This document shows, piece after piece, positions 8,396 to 17,269 of a stretch of 25,785 bases of DNA. Position 1 is the stretch's first letter. Every line of letters begins with the position of its first letter. The notes beneath the pieces are model-generated. The model ran no database searches and had not been told where the DNA came from. It saw only the letters and a list, made by a program, of their open reading frames with translations. Location of the stretch: NCBI RefSeq assembly GCF_009725235.1, contig NZ_WJFC01000188.1, positions 1 to 25,785 on the forward strand, given 5' to 3'. The DNA is from Scytonema sp. UIC 10036. Lineage in GTDB: Bacteria; Cyanobacteriota; Cyanobacteriia; Cyanobacteriales; Nostocaceae. Position numbers and translations under genes: made by a program.

Positions 8396-8770
8396 GGTGC
8401 TAATTTTGACTCCAAATAGAAGATTATAACATATAATGGGAATTCATGCAGTTAAGATACATTTAAACCCCAATTTTTCTGTTTGTAGTAATATTTTCTA
8501 CAAGTGTTAGGTTTTTTACTCAAGAGGAGACTTTACCTTTGGTTAACTTGTGTCGCCAGTTTACTTTGACACGGGCAATCGCTTTGAAAATTTTCAGAAA
8601 ACTCAGGTAGCCTCTAATTGGGATATACCCTAAAATATGGGAAGCATTTTTAGATTTATCCCGAAAACTGTCACTTCGGTAGGGTAGCAGTCACAGTGTT
8701 GCCAACAGAAATTGCATCTCGGTCAATAAATCAACTGAAATTATCCAAGTGCAAAAATTGTTTTTTCGGT
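8396..8770 (-). other. Long infA-rpmJ spacer, no gene
   Basis: A 375-nt spacer without a credible reading frame and without heptamer arrays. It includes the TATAAT listed separately and a TTGTAG/CTACAA hairpin (8483-8503) with a 9-nt loop. No classical terminator is visible after infA. It may separate the infA end from an alpha-type transcription unit starting with rpmJ. Confidence 0.5.
8423..8428 (-). promoter_or_regulatory. Possible -10 box upstream of rpmJ
   Basis: A perfect TATAAT on the minus strand lies 28 nt before the rpmJ start codon. No good -35 hexamer is found at 16-18 bp, so activity would need an activator or an extended contact. The large spacer before it makes an internal promoter for rpmJ-rpsM-rpsK-rpoA plausible. 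Confidence 0.3.
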
Positions 8771-8995
8771 CTACTTCTTCCGAAGTCGATAGGTTATTCT
8801 ACCCTTTGTCAAGTCATAAGGGGTCAACTCCACTTTGACGCGATCGCCGGGTAAAATTTTGATGTAGTTACGGCGGATCTTGCCGGAAATGTGGGCAAGG
8901 ACGTTAAACCCATTATCAAGGTCTACACGGAACATGGCGTTGGGAAGGGACTCGGTAACCGTACCTTCCATTTCAATTAGATCTTGTTTAGACAA
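8771..8995 (-). CDS. infA: Translation initiation factor IF-1
   Basis: The 74-aa protein has a single S1/OB fold: [57 protein letters not shown] and ITYRLRKK, the full IF-1 pattern. IF-1 blocks the A site during initiation and helps IF-2 and IF-3. The start codon is TTG at 8995, supported by GAGG 7 nt upstream and by the fixed [11 protein letters not shown]-terminus; no ATG or GTG could give a full protein. A weak start on an initiation factor may allow feedback control. It is downstream of adk; map, usual between them in many bacteria, is missing. Confidence 0.97.
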
Positions 8996-9143
8996 GTTTT
9001 TTCCTCAACTCAACAGTCTCCTTTTCAGTCTTTCAGACGCAGCTAGGATGCCTCTAGTGTGCAGAAGAACATATTTTGGAGAATATATCAACAGTTCATT
9101 AATATATCTTATCCAAGATTTACACACATTTGCTTGCTAGAAG

Positions 9144-9270
9144 ATTGGGAATTGGACATAGGGCATGGGGCATCGGGAATTGGGAATTGTTTAGAATAAC
9201 ATTGGGTATGGTTAAAAACCTTTTCAATTCCTATTTTTTTCTTTGCTATCCTCATTGCCCATTGCCCATC
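9144..9270. repeat. Inverted heptamer array, GGGAATT/CCCATTG family
   Basis: Left units such as GGGAATTGG and GGGCATGG (9144-9189) are separated by about 60 nt from a right arm with CATTGCCCATTGCCCATC (9253-9270). The right arm ends at the adk stop codon. It belongs to the same family as the array at 3533-3627. The remaining spacer, 8996-9143, shows no feature apart from the infA leader. Confidence 0.8.
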
Positions 9271-9827
9271 TACGAAACAACCACTTTTTTTAACTCAGCA
9301 GTGACTTCTTCTGGAGACTGATTGCCATTGACTGAAAGCAGGAGATTGCGATCGCTGTAAAAATGGATCACAGGAGCAGTTTCAGAACGGTAGACATCCA
9401 AACGATGACGTATCACTTCTTCAGTGTCATCTTTTCTGCCCCGTTCCAGCAATCGGGAAATCACGATTTCATCTGGGACTTCCAAATTAATCACCCTTTC
9501 TCTTCCTTGCTGGTGGAGTTTCTCCAGCAATTTCTCCAAGAAAACAGCTTGATTCACAGTACGGGGGAAACCATCAAGAATCCAACCAGACTGAGCATCG
9601 GGTTTGCCAAGACGTTCCTCAATTAGATCCTCAATAAGTTTATCGGGAACCAAGTCCCCCTTATCCAGATAACTTTGAGCTTTTACACCCAAAGGAGTTT
9701 GGTCAATGACTGCTTGACGTAATATGTCACCTGTAGAAATATGGGGAAGATCGCAATCCTGAGCCAAAGTTTTCGCTTGAGTTCCTTTTCCAGCTCCTGG
9801 CGGTCCCAAGAAGATTAGTCGCGTCAC
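9270..9827 (-). CDS. adk: Adenylate kinase (short form)
   Basis: Adk balances ATP + AMP and 2 ADP. The 185-aa protein has the P-loop GPPGAGKGT (residues 8-16), the AMP-binding STGDILR (31-37), GWILDGFPRT (81-90) and a short lid with RGRKDDTEEVIRHRL (129-143). It lacks the long zinc-type lid, as expected for the short form common in cyanobacteria. The start is GTG at 9827, which shares one base with the secY stop codon (TAGTG), so translation is likely coupled to secY. Confidence 0.97.
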   Translation of the reverse strand: MTRLIFLGPPGAGKGTQAKTLAQDCDLPHISTGDILRQAVIDQTPLGVKAQSYLDKGDLVPDKLIEDLIEERLGKPDAQSGWILDGFPRTVNQAVFLEKLLEKLHQQGRERVINLEVPDEIVISRLLERGRKDDTEEVIRHRLDVYRSETAPVIHFYSDRNLLLSVNGNQSPEEVTAELKKVVVS

Positions 9828-11140
9828 TATTGTTTCACCATTCCTTCATAGCGCTGAGAAATAACATAGGTTTGAATTTGCTTTGATGTATCAATTGCTA
9901 CACCAACTAGGATCAATAAAGATGTAGCACCTAAGCCTCTAAAAGTCGGGACACCCAAAGCACTTTCAACGGCAGTAGGGATAATTGCAACCAAGCCTAA
10001 AAAGATAGCACCTAAAAAAGTTAGCCGATTTACCACACGTTCGATGTACTCACTTGTTGCCTTACCCGGACGAATACCGGGGACGCTAGAACCCATTTTC
10101 TTCAAGTTCTGTGCTACATCTACCGGATTCAGAATCAAAGAAGAATAGAAATAGCTAAAGAACACGATAGAAACGAGATAAACCAGAGCGTACACCCAAG
10201 AGCCGGAAGCACCAGGAACAAGATAAGTGTTAACAATCCTTGAGTATTGCGGATTATTGATGAAATTTTGTACCAACAGTGGCAAACTCAAAATCGCAGC
10301 AGCAAAAATGATTGGCATCACTCCCCCTTGATTGAGACGTAGGGGTAAATAGCTGCGCTGTTCTGCAAAAAGTTTCCGACCAACTTGACGGCGTGCGGAA
10401 ATAATTGGGATGCGGCGGATTCCTTCTTGTACGAAGACAATACCAACAATTGTGGCTAGAAAAAGCAGCAGCAACACAATAACACGACCAGCGATTTCCC
10501 GACCGCCAGTTTGCACAAAATCGATAGTATCACCTAAAGCCTTTGGCAGTGTTGCCACAATGTTGACAAAAATCAACAAAGATGCTCCATTGCCAACACC
10601 CCGTTCTGTAATCAGTTCTGATGCCCACATGACAAACATCGAACCTGCTGTGAGGGCGAGAGCTGTCTCAATAACAAAGATCGGTCCGTAACTTTGGGCA
10701 AAAGGCTTGAGCCAGAAAGCCGCCAAAAAAGAACTTTGAATAATTGCCCAAACAAGAGACACGTATCGAGTCACTTGAGAAATTTTCCGCCGTCCTGCTT
10801 CACCTTCATTTTTCTGCAAGTTTTCTAAAGCAGGAATTGCAGCAGTGAGCAATTGGATAATAATCGAAGCATTGATGTATGGCAAAATACCTAAGGCAAA
10901 GACTCCCAAAGCCGAAAGTCCGCCTCCGGAAAAGATATCCAAAAAGCTTAATATCTGGTTGTTACCTTGAATGGCTTGGGCAAATTCTTCCCTATTGATT
11001 CCTGGAATAGGCAAATGTACACCCAAGCGAATCAACAGGAGAATACCCAGCGTGACAAGCAGCCGACCTCTCAGCCCTGCCGCTTGTGCCATCTGCATAA
11101 AAGTTTCTTGAGCCGTTGGAGCTTTTTCTCGACCGAGCAT
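9827..11140 (-). CDS. secY: Sec translocon channel subunit SecY
   Basis: SecY is the membrane channel for protein export and insertion; in cyanobacteria it serves both plasma and thylakoid membranes. The 437-aa protein has about ten hydrophobic segments, beginning LVTLGILLLIRLGVHLPIPG (plug-side region). It also carries the loops YLPLRLNQGGVMPIIFA and GSSVPGIRPGKATSEYI, the latter in the cytosolic loop used by SecA and ribosomes. The start is ATG at 11140. It is coupled to adk by a 1-nt overlap and follows rplO, the usual spc order. Confidence 0.98.
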   Translation of the reverse strand: MLGREKAPTAQETFMQMAQAAGLRGRLLVTLGILLLIRLGVHLPIPGINREEFAQAIQGNNQILSFLDIFSGGGLSALGVFALGILPYINASIIIQLLTAAIPALENLQKNEGEAGRRKISQVTRYVSLVWAIIQSSFLAAFWLKPFAQSYGPIFVIETALALTAGSMFVMWASELITERGVGNGASLLIFVNIVATLPKALGDTIDFVQTGGREIAGRVIVLLLLFLATIVGIVFVQEGIRRIPIISARRQVGRKLFAEQRSYLPLRLNQGGVMPIIFAAAILSLPLLVQNFINNPQYSRIVNTYLVPGASGSWVYALVYLVSIVFFSYFYSSLILNPVDVAQNLKKMGSSVPGIRPGKATSEYIERVVNRLTFLGAIFLGLVAIIPTAVESALGVPTFRGLGATSLLILVGVAIDTSKQIQTYVISQRYEGMVKQ

Positions 11141-11157
11141 AGAGGTCTACCTTTGAA

Positions 11158-11282
11158 GAAAGAAGTATAAAGCTATGAAGTATGAAGTGTGAAGTTATGA
11201 AGTATGAAGCACGAACTTTGAAGTATAGAAAGTATAAATTTTTTCATCCTTTATCCTTCATCCTTCATCCTTCATTCTTCAG
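11158..11282. repeat. Inverted heptamer array, TGAAGTA/TTCATCC family
   Basis: Left arm: degenerate TGAAGTA/TGAAGTG units (11158-11238). Right arm: CTTCATC units (11243-11282). The arms are complementary at most positions. The right arm supplies the rplO stop codon (TGA, 11279-11281). Confidence 0.88.
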
Positions 11283-11722
11283 ATCACTTCGCAACTTCCA
11301 CCTGCTGCCTCAATTTTGGTACGAGCTGTACCTGTGAAAGCTGCTGCTTTTACTGTAAGTGGAATGCCCAACTCCCCATTTCCCAAGATTTTTAAGGCAC
11401 CTTTGGAGGCAGTTAAAATACCAGCTTCCTTCAGTGATTCCAGTGTGACTTCTGAATTTGGGGGTAGAGCCGCAAGCTTTTCTACATTAATCGTAGTGTA
11501 AATCTTACGGTTAACGAGAGGAAAGCCCTTCAATTTAGGAATACGGCGGTATAATGGCTGCTGACCACCTTCAAAGCCAGGTCGAGTGCTGCGTCCGGAA
11601 CGTGCGTTTTGACCGCGCATACCTTTACCAGCGCTTGCGCCTTGACCGGCGGCAATACCTCTACCCAGACGGCGACCGCGTTTTTTAGATCCCTTTTGGG
11701 GACGGACATCATTTAGTCTCAT
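11279..11722 (-). CDS. rplO: 50S ribosomal protein L15
   Basis: The 147-aa protein has the L15 N-terminus [20 protein letters not shown], the glycine-rich [21 protein letters not shown], and [20 protein letters not shown]15 binds 23S rRNA late in assembly. The start is ATG at 11722, with no Shine-Dalgarno sequence because a CTAAC-type array lies directly upstream. rpmD (L30), often placed between rpsE and rplO, is absent, as is normal for cyanobacteria. Confidence 0.97.
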   Translation of the reverse strand: MRLNDVRPQKGSKKRGRRLGRGIAAGQGASAGKGMRGQNARSGRSTRPGFEGGQQPLYRRIPKLKGFPLVNRKIYTTINVEKLAALPPNSEVTLESLKEAGILTASKGALKILGNGELGIPLTVKAAAFTGTARTKIEAAGGSCEVI

Positions 11723-11733
11723 AATTAACTTGT

Positions 11734-11813
11734 GAGTTGTTAGTGGTTAGTTGTTAGTGGTTAGTTGTTAGTTGTTAGCGGTTCTACTCACTACTAACTA
11801 CTAACCACTAACT
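11734..11813. repeat. Inverted heptamer array, GTTAGTG/CACTAAC family
   Basis: Left GTTAGTGGTTAGTT units (11734-11783), right ACTAACTACTAACC units (11784-11813), nearly complementary and with almost no loop. It fills the rpsE-rplO spacer, and the right arm extends into the rpsE 3' end, providing its TAG stop and the last Ser codon. Confidence 0.93.
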
Positions 11814-12335
11814 AATGTATAAATTTTCAACAGGGATGCCTCGGTCTTCAGCAACTTCTGCAAAGGTACGCAGGGTAGACAGAGCGTTGACCGCAGCTCT
11901 TGCGTTATTCAGAGGGTTGTTGGAGCCAAGTTGTTTTGCTAAGACATTACGAACGCCTGCCAATTCCAATACTGTCCGAACAGCACCACCAGCGATTACA
12001 CCAGTACCTGGTGCTGCGGGACGCATGATAACTTTTGCACCACCACCTGTTCCATTTATAGGGTGGGGGATCGAATTGGATTTAGTGATGGGGATATCGA
12101 TCAGGTGTTTTTTACCGTCAGCGACACCTTTTTTGACAGCACCAATAACATCTGATGCTTTGCCTACTCCCACGCCGACTTGACCGCGTTCGTTACCCAC
12201 AACAACGATCGCACGGAAGCTAAGTTTTTTACCTCCTTTAACGACCTTGCTGACGCGTCGGATCTGGATAACTCGCTCTTGCCAGTTGGTTTCTTCCTTT
12301 TTCGCTCGGTTGGTTTTGCGCCGATTTGTTGCCAT
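11808..12335 (-). CDS. rpsE: 30S ribosomal protein S5
   Basis: The 175-aa protein has the S5 double-stranded RNA-binding part ([56 protein letters not shown]) and the C-terminal part with [19 protein letters not shown] and [15 protein letters not shown]5 acts in decoding fidelity and mRNA unwinding at the entry channel. The start is ATG at 12335, with AAAGGA 8 nt upstream; this Shine-Dalgarno is the last unit of the heptamer array. The C-terminal Ser and TAG are also array-derived, so both ends touch repeats. Confidence 0.98.
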   Translation of the reverse strand: MATNRRKTNRAKKEETNWQERVIQIRRVSKVVKGGKKLSFRAIVVVGNERGQVGVGVGKASDVIGAVKKGVADGKKHLIDIPITKSNSIPHPINGTGGGAKVIMRPAAPGTGVIAGGAVRTVLELAGVRNVLAKQLGSNNPLNNARAAVNALSTLRTFAEVAEDRGIPVENLYIS

Positions 12336-12342
12336 TGTTAAC

Positions 12343-12499
12343 GTCCTTTGTCATTTGTTATTTGTCATTTGTTATTTGATATTTGTCATTTGTTATTTGT
12401 CTTTTGTCATTTGTTATTTGTCCTTTGTCATTTGTAAAAAGATGAGCGACCAATGACTAATGACGAACGACTAATGACCAATGACTAATGACCAATGAC
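12343..12499. repeat. Inverted heptamer array, TTTGTCA/AATGACC family
   Basis: The left arm (12343-12435) alternates TTTGTCA, TTTGTTA and TTTGTCC units; the right arm (12447-12499) has CAATGAC, TAATGAC and CGAACGA units. It fills the rplR-rpsE spacer. The unit nearest rpsE reads AAAGGAC on the transcribed strand and serves as its Shine-Dalgarno sequence. Confidence 0.93.
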
Positions 12500-12503
12500 G
12501 AAA

Positions 12504-12866
12504 TTAGAAATCCAAACCAGCTTCACGGGCTGCTTCAGCGAGCGCTTTAACACGTCCGTGATAAAGGTTCCCACCACGGTCAAAAACAACTTTGGTGATT
12601 CCCTTAGACAAAGAACGAGATGCTATCAACTTACCAACTTCTATGGAAGCGTTGCAGTTTCCACCCGAAGATAATTTAGCTTTCAATTCTGGTTCTACAG
12701 TTGATGCCGCTACCAAAGTATGATGTTGTGTATCATCAATCACCTGAACATAAATATGTTGGTGAGAGCGAAATACAGCTAACCTTGGACGTTCAGCTGT
12801 CCCACTAACTTTTCCACGAATGCGTCGTTGGCGACGTTCTCTTGATTCTGTACGAGTCCGCTTCAT
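12504..12866 (-). CDS. rplR: 50S ribosomal protein L18
   Basis: The 120-aa protein has a basic start ([19 protein letters not shown]), then [35 protein letters not shown] and the C-terminal [20 protein letters not shown] with REAGLDF. L18 brings 5S rRNA into the large subunit with L5. The start is ATG at 12866, only 2 nt after the rplF stop, so coupling with rplF is expected. Confidence 0.98.
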   Translation of the reverse strand: MKRTRTESRERRQRRIRGKVSGTAERPRLAVFRSHQHIYVQVIDDTQHHTLVAASTVEPELKAKLSSGGNCNASIEVGKLIASRSLSKGITKVVFDRGGNLYHGRVKALAEAAREAGLDF

Positions 12867-12868
12867 TT

Positions 12869-13414
12869 TTACTTCTTACCCTTACCAGTCTTACCAGCTT
12901 TACGTCTGACGGCTTCACCGGCATAACGAATACCCTTACCTTTATAAGGTTCTGGTGGACGAACATCGCGAATTTTAGCTGCTATGTTGCCTACCACTTC
13001 TTTGTCATAACCACTGACAATAACGTTGGTATTATTCTCAACAGCAAACTGTATTCCTTCTGGAGGAACAATTTGTACCTGATGGCTGTAGCCCATGTTC
13101 AAAACCAAGTTACGACCTTGAACGGCTGCCCGGTAACCAACCCCTTGAATTTCTAACCGACGTTGAAAACCTTCAGAAACTCCCTCAACCATATTGGAAA
13201 CCAAAGTACGGGATAAACCATGCATTTGGCGAGATATGCGGGAATCATCGCGACGTGTCACCTGCAATATTTCTCCGTCTTGAGAAACCGTGACTTGGGT
13301 AGGTAGTTCGCGAGAAAGTTCGCCTTTTGGTCCTTTAACAACTACCTTTGCGCCATCAACAGTCACTTGTACTTTGGCAGGAACTTTAATTGGTCGTTTA
13401 CCAATTCGAGACAT
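12869..13414 (-). CDS. rplF: 50S ribosomal protein L6
   Basis: The 181-aa protein has the two L6 repeats: [20 protein letters not shown] with [13 protein letters not shown] in the first, and the diagnostic [20 protein letters not shown] plus [20 protein letters not shown] in the second. L6 lies near the GTPase-associated region. The start is ATG at 13414, with AAAGGA 9 nt upstream, next to the start of an array. It is followed by rplR after 2 nt. Confidence 0.98.
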   Translation of the reverse strand: MSRIGKRPIKVPAKVQVTVDGAKVVVKGPKGELSRELPTQVTVSQDGEILQVTRRDDSRISRQMHGLSRTLVSNMVEGVSEGFQRRLEIQGVGYRAAVQGRNLVLNMGYSHQVQIVPPEGIQFAVENNTNVIVSGYDKEVVGNIAAKIRDVRPPEPYKGKGIRYAGEAVRRKAGKTGKGKK

Positions 13415-13437
13415 AACTTTTTATCCTTTGTTTGAGT

Positions 13438-13516
13438 GCTAATTGCTAATTGCTAATTGCTAATTGCTAATTGTTAATCTTAAGTGCTATTAGCCATTAG
13501 CCATTAGCTATTAGCA
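13438..13516. repeat. Inverted heptamer array, GCTAATT/ATTAGCC family
   Basis: Left GCTAATT units (13438-13476) face right units CATTAGC/TATTAGC (13486-13516); the arms pair with about one mismatch per unit. This heptamer family is seen only in this spacer (rpsH-rplF) in the window. Confidence 0.93.
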
Positions 13517-13521
13517 AATAA

Positions 13522-13923
13522 CTACCATACATAGCAAAGTACTTCTCCACCTAAGTTTTGACGCCGTGCTTCCCGGTCTGTCATGATACCGCTAGATGTG
13601 GAAATAATAGCAATGCCAATACCGCCCAGTACCCTTGGTAGCTCTTTCTTATTGGAGTAAACTCGCAAACCAGGTTTGCTTACCCGCTTTAAGGAAGTAA
13701 TTAGGGGTTGGCGATTTTTACCCTTATACTTTAAGGAAATTGTGAGTTCGCGCTTGACGCCTTCTCCCACTTCTTCAAAATCAGAAATAAAACCTTCTTC
13801 CCGCAGCACTTTTGCAATGCTGCGAGTCATCTTTGTGGATGGCACGTGTGTTGTTTGATGCCGCGCCATGTTGGCATTGCGAATGCGCGTCAACATATCT
13901 GCAATTGTGTCGTTTACCGCCAT
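13522..13923 (-). CDS. rpsH: 30S ribosomal protein S8
   Basis: The 133-aa protein has the S8 N-terminus [18 protein letters not shown], the central [21 protein letters not shown], and the C-terminal [20 protein letters not shown] with EVLCYVW. S8 organises the central domain of 16S rRNA and in E. coli also represses the spc operon; whether it does here is unknown. The start is ATG at 13923, with GAGG 5 nt upstream. rpsN (S14), often between rplE and rpsH, is missing, as in other cyanobacteria. Confidence 0.98.
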   Translation of the reverse strand: MAVNDTIADMLTRIRNANMARHQTTHVPSTKMTRSIAKVLREEGFISDFEEVGEGVKRELTISLKYKGKNRQPLITSLKRVSKPGLRVYSNKKELPRVLGGIGIAIISTSSGIMTDREARRQNLGGEVLCYVW

Positions 13924-13943
13924 CTTTTCCTCTTTAAATCAAC

Positions 13944-14492
13944 TTATTGCTCGCGAAAAGGCATTCCCATTTCTTTTAGTAAAGCTCGACCTTCTTCGTC
14001 ATTTTTTGCTGTGGTAATGATGGAAATGTCCATACCACGAATTTGATCGATGCTGTCGTACTCTACTTCCGGAAATATCAGTTGCTCTCTGACACCTAAA
14101 GTGTAATTACCCCGACCATCAAAGCTTTTAGGACTAATACCGCGAAAGTCACGAATTCTTGGTAGTGTCAGGTTGATCAAACGGTCCAGGAAGGCGTACA
14201 TCCGTTCGCCTCTCAGGGTGACCATAATGCCTACAGGCATACCTTGACGAATTTTGAAGCCTGCGATCGCTTTTTTTGCTCGTGTCACTACAGGTTTTTG
14301 ACCGGTAATGAGTGCAATTTCGCTTAACGACGCTTCTAATGCTTTAGCATTTTGAGATGCTTCCCCTAAACCTCGGTTGACGGTAACTTTTACCAACTTT
14401 GGTACTTGATGAATGTTTGTGTACTCAAACTGCTTCATCAATTTGGGGACTATAGTCTCTTGGTATACAGTTTTCAGTCTTGGTGCTGCCAT
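13944..14492 (-). CDS. rplE: 50S ribosomal protein L5
   Basis: The 182-aa protein has the L5 pattern: [96 protein letters not shown] and the C-terminal [20 protein letters not shown]5 binds 5S rRNA and contacts the P-site tRNA. The start is ATG at 14492, with AAGGA 9 nt upstream. It is followed closely by rpsH (20 nt). Confidence 0.98.
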   Translation of the reverse strand: MAAPRLKTVYQETIVPKLMKQFEYTNIHQVPKLVKVTVNRGLGEASQNAKALEASLSEIALITGQKPVVTRAKKAIAGFKIRQGMPVGIMVTLRGERMYAFLDRLINLTLPRIRDFRGISPKSFDGRGNYTLGVREQLIFPEVEYDSIDQIRGMDISIITTAKNDEEGRALLKEMGMPFREQ

Positions 14493-14529
14493 AGTCTTTT
14501 GTCCTTAATTTCCCTGGGCTTGGTCAGGG

Positions 14530-14665
<136 letters not shown>

Positions 14666-14668
<3 letters not shown>

Positions 14669-15019
14669 TTTATCAATGATTTCACCAGTTTTCTTCAGCA
14701 TTCTAACTTTCTTGCCTTCATTCGTGAAAGTGTAGCAAACACGACTGGCAACGTTTTGCTTGGTGGAATAAAGCATGACGTTAGAACTGTGGATGGGGTA
14801 CTCCTGGTTGACGATGCGACCAGATTCTCCTTCTTGCTGTGGTTTAACGTGCTTTGTTTTAATGTTGACACCTTTGACGATGACTTTGCTTTCTTGGGGG
14901 AGTGCTTTAATAATTTCACCCACTTTGCCCTTATCTTTTCCAGCAATCACCTGTACGGTGTCTCCGGTTTTGACGTGCATTTTATAGAATTTGGGCTTTT
15001 CCTTTTTTTTGGTTGCCAT
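14666..15019 (-). CDS. rplX: 50S ribosomal protein L24
   Basis: The 117-aa protein contains the KOW motif: [20 protein letters not shown] (residues about 17-36), followed by [20 protein letters not shown] and a C-terminal [17 protein letters not shown]24 is an assembly-initiating protein near the exit tunnel. The start is ATG at 15019, sharing one base with the rplN stop (TAATG) and preceded by GGAGG inside rplN, so it is coupled to rplN. The stop codon borders the repeat array. Confidence 0.97.
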
Positions 15020-15387
15020 TACAGCACCTCCGGAGCCAAAGAAACGATTTTGGTAAAGTTTTTATCACGCAGTTCCCGTGCTACGGGACCAAAGACGCGG
15101 GTTCCTTTGGGGTTACCGTCTTTATTGATGATAACTGCGGCGTTGTCGTCAAAGCGAATGCTCATCCCGCTGTCTCTACGTATGCTGTGGCGAGTGCGAA
15201 CAATCACTGCTTCTACAACGTCAGACTTTTTTACAGCCATGTTGGGAATTGCGTCTTTAACAACAGCGATAATTTTATCGCCCACAAAGCCGTATCGGCA
15301 GTTACCTGCACCTAGAACGCGGATGCACATCAATTTGCGAGCACCGCTATTATCTGCGACATTGAGGTAAGTCTGGGTTTGAATCAC
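15019..15387 (-). CDS. rplN: 50S ribosomal protein L14
   Basis: The 122-aa protein has the L14 sequence pattern: [80 protein letters not shown] and [21 protein letters not shown]14 lies at the subunit interface and can bind the silencing factor RsfS. The start is GTG at 15387, with GGGAG 7 nt upstream. It overlaps rplX by one base. Confidence 0.98.
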   Translation of the reverse strand: MIQTQTYLNVADNSGARKLMCIRVLGAGNCRYGFVGDKIIAVVKDAIPNMAVKKSDVVEAVIVRTRHSIRRDSGMSIRFDDNAAVIINKDGNPKGTRVFGPVARELRDKNFTKIVSLAPEVL

Positions 15388-15407
15388 TGTTTATCTCCCT
15401 TACATAT

Positions 15408-15427
15408 GTTGTTAGCTACCTAACAAC
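15408..15427. repeat. Single-unit hairpin of the GTTAGTT family
   Basis: A perfect 8-bp stem, GTTGTTAG and CTAACAAC, with loop CTAC. The sequence equals one unit per arm of the GTTAGTT/CTAACAA arrays. Its right arm touches the rpsQ stop codon (TAG). It looks like the smallest form of the array element. Confidence 0.8.
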
Positions 15428-15687
15428 TATTTAGTTAACTCAGCGTTCTTGGTGGTTAGGATTTCAGCGACTGTCCAGCGTTTAGTTTTACTGAGGGGTC
15501 TTGTTTCCTGAATCCGAACGCGATCGCCTATTTTGCACTTATTTTCTTCGTCGTGTGCCTTATAGCGTCTGGTTTTGACAACGATTTTGCCGTATTTGGG
15601 GTGGGGAGAGCGGTTTTCTACGGCGACGACTACCGTTTTCTGCATTTTGTCGCTCACAACCAAGCCCACTCTTTCTTTTACTGCCAT
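15427..15687 (-). CDS. rpsQ: 30S ribosomal protein S17
   Basis: The 86-aa protein has the S17 OB fold: [60 protein letters not shown] and [16 protein letters not shown]17 is a primary 16S rRNA-binding protein. The start is ATG at 15687, with AGGA 4 nt upstream and 6 nt after the rpmC stop. The TAG stop overlaps the small hairpin. Confidence 0.98.
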   Translation of the reverse strand: MAVKERVGLVVSDKMQKTVVVAVENRSPHPKYGKIVVKTRRYKAHDEENKCKIGDRVRIQETRPLSKTKRWTVAEILTTKNAELTK

Positions 15688-15693
15688 AGTGTC

Positions 15694-15924
15694 CTACTCT
15701 GCTTCACTCGTTTCTTGACTTACAGAAGCCCGCTTGCGCTCGTGTTCTACTGTGAGTAATTGAGCTAGGCGATGTCGGGCGTGTCTAAATAGGTGGGGTT
15801 TTTCTAACTGTCTGGTAGCTTTTTGCAAACGCAGTTGGAACAGTTGTTTTTTAACTGCGATAATTTCTTGAGCCAATTGTTCGTCAGTTAATTCTCTTGC
15901 TTCTGAGATTTTAGGAAGAGCCAT
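15694..15924 (-). CDS. rpmC: 50S ribosomal protein L29
   Basis: The 76-aa, mostly helical protein has the L29 pattern: PKISEARELTDEQLAQEIIA, VKKQLFQLRLQKATRQLEKP and a RHARHRLAQLLTVEHER helix. L29 lies at the tunnel exit next to L23 and takes part in docking of SRP and trigger factor. The start is ATG at 15924, 3 nt after the rplP stop region, with the ribosome-binding sequence inside the end of rplP. Confidence 0.97.
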   Translation of the reverse strand: MALPKISEARELTDEQLAQEIIAVKKQLFQLRLQKATRQLEKPHLFRHARHRLAQLLTVEHERKRASVSQETSEAE

Positions 15925-15927
15925 AAC

Positions 15928-16356
15928 TTACACCTGCTGTTGCTCTTCTTCAGAGCGTTTAATGAACTTAGTTTTAATAGGCAACTTGTAAGCTGCCAGT
16001 CGCATTGCTTCACGAGCAATTTCTTCCGTTACACCAGCAATTTCAAATAAAATTCTGCCCGGTTTAACCACAGCTACCCAAAACTCTGGAGAACCTTTAC
16101 CAGAACCCATACGTGTTTCTGCTGCACGCATGGTAACGGGTTTGTCTGGAAAAATACGAATCCAGATTTTCCCGCCCCTACGGATATAACGAGTCATTGC
16201 TCGACGAGAAGCCTCGATTTGCCGGGAGGTAATCCAAGCGGGTTCTAAAGCTTGGAGAGCAAAATCACCAAAGTTAAGGCTACTTCCGCGAGTGGCTTGT
16301 CCGGTCATCCGCCCGCGTTGTTGTTTGCGGAATTTAGTTCTTCTTGGACTTAACAT
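15928..16356 (-). CDS. rplP: 50S ribosomal protein L16
   Basis: The 142-aa protein has the L16 pattern: [79 protein letters not shown] and [21 protein letters not shown]16 helps position A-site tRNA. The start is ATG at 16356; no Shine-Dalgarno is seen because the TGAATTA array ends a few bases upstream. It is followed by rpmC. Confidence 0.98.
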   Translation of the reverse strand: MLSPRRTKFRKQQRGRMTGQATRGSSLNFGDFALQALEPAWITSRQIEASRRAMTRYIRRGGKIWIRIFPDKPVTMRAAETRMGSGKGSPEFWVAVVKPGRILFEIAGVTEEIAREAMRLAAYKLPIKTKFIKRSEEEQQQV

Positions 16357-16364
16357 GACGAAGA

Positions 16365-16460
16365 AATTATGAATTATGAATTATGAATTATGAATTATGA
16401 ATTGTGAATTGTGAAGCAAGATCGTGTCTGATTCATCATTCAGAATTCATCATTCATCCT
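16365..16460. repeat. Inverted heptamer array, TGAATTA/TTCATCA family
   Basis: Left TGAATTA/TGAATTG units (16365-16414) face right ATTCATC units (16431-16460), separated by about 16 nt. It is related to the array at 14530-14668. The right arm supplies the rpsC stop (TGA at 16454-16456) and its last Gly codon. Confidence 0.93.
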
Positions 16461-17248
16461 TCGTTAGAACGGTCTTCAAATTGCTGGCGACGGCGATTTT
16501 GACGGCGAGAAGGGGGGCGATCGCGATCTCCTCTGTCGCGGTCACGATCTCCTCTGTCGCGATCGCGAGTTCCTTGTGGTGCTAAAGTTTCTTCCTGTCC
16601 GGGAATAATTTCTCCTTTAAACACCCAAACTTTAATGCCAAGAATACCGTAGATGGTTTTAGCCGTGCAGTAAGAGTAGTCAATGTCAGCCCGTAAGGTA
16701 TGGAGGGGAACACGACCTTCACGAGTCCACTCTGTCCGAGCAATTTCTGCACCGTTGAGGCGACCGCTGACTTGAACTTTGATGCCTTGTATCCCAGCAC
16801 GTTGAGCGCGTTGGATAGCTTGGCGAACGACTCTCCGGAAGGAAACCCGACGTTCGAGCTGTTGAGCAATATACTCAGCAATCAAGTAAGCATCAGCATC
16901 AACTCGCTGTACTTCAACGACGTTAATCCGAATCTGACGATTGCTACCTAACAGTTGTTGAAGCCCTGTCCGCAAAGATTCGATTCCTTGTCCGCCCCGA
17001 CCTACGACTACGCCCGGTCGAGCAGTGCGAACTTCTAAATCGATCTGATCTGCTTTACGCTCAATCCGAACTTCAGAAATTCCGGCGTTGTTCTGAGCCG
17101 ATCTACCCAGTTTTTCTTCTATATATTTACGCAGTTTGCGATCTTCTTGAAGAAGTTCTGGATAGCGGTTAGGGTCTGCAAACCAACGGGATTGGTGCTC
17201 TTGGGTAATTCCCAAACGAAAACCGACTGGATGTATCTTCTGTCCCAC
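16454..17248 (-). CDS. rpsC: 30S ribosomal protein S3 with Arg-Asp tail
   Basis: The 264-aa protein has the S3 pattern: [20 protein letters not shown], the KH domain with [17 protein letters not shown] (residues about 77-93), and the C-terminal domain [18 protein letters not shown]3 forms the mRNA entry site. The start is GTG at 17248. The tail from about residue 226 is low-complexity, rich in Arg-Asp-Gly ([13 protein letters not shown]), then basic ([10 protein letters not shown]). It is encoded by a 21-bp tandem repeat containing two HIP1 octamers, and is unusual for S3. Confidence 0.97.
   Translation of the reverse strand: MGQKIHPVGFRLGITQEHQSRWFADPNRYPELLQEDRKLRKYIEEKLGRSAQNNAGISEVRIERKADQIDLEVRTARPGVVVGRGGQGIESLRTGLQQLLGSNRQIRINVVEVQRVDADAYLIAEYIAQQLERRVSFRRVVRQAIQRAQRAGIQGIKVQVSGRLNGAEIARTEWTREGRVPLHTLRADIDYSYCTAKTIYGILGIKVWVFKGEIIPGQEETLAPQGTRDRDRGDRDRDRGDRDRPPSRRQNRRRQQFEDRSNEG
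16524..16565. repeat. 21-bp tandem repeat inside rpsC
   Basis: Two consecutive 21-bp units (16524-16544 and 16545-16565), identical except in their last few bases, encode the RDRGDRD repeats of the S3 tail. A HIP1 octamer (GCGATCGC) lies at each end, at 16517-16524 and 16559-16566. The in-frame 7-residue period suggests expansion by slippage or recombination. Confidence 0.85.
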
Positions 17249-17269
17249 AAATGCTTCCTCTAAAATTTC

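Noticed and set aside
12247..12456. Plus-strand frame giving a hydrophobic, membrane-like peptide (repeats of SFVICYL)
   Set aside because: It is a translation of the TTTGTCA heptamer array plus rpsE antisense. Similar hydrophobic peptides come from the arrays at 20118-20250 and 21660-21728. A 7-bp period reads open in all frames, so these are artefacts.
14756..15370. Plus-strand frame of 204 codons
   Set aside because: It is fully antisense to rplX and rplN, which are certain. The long opposite frame follows from their codon composition.
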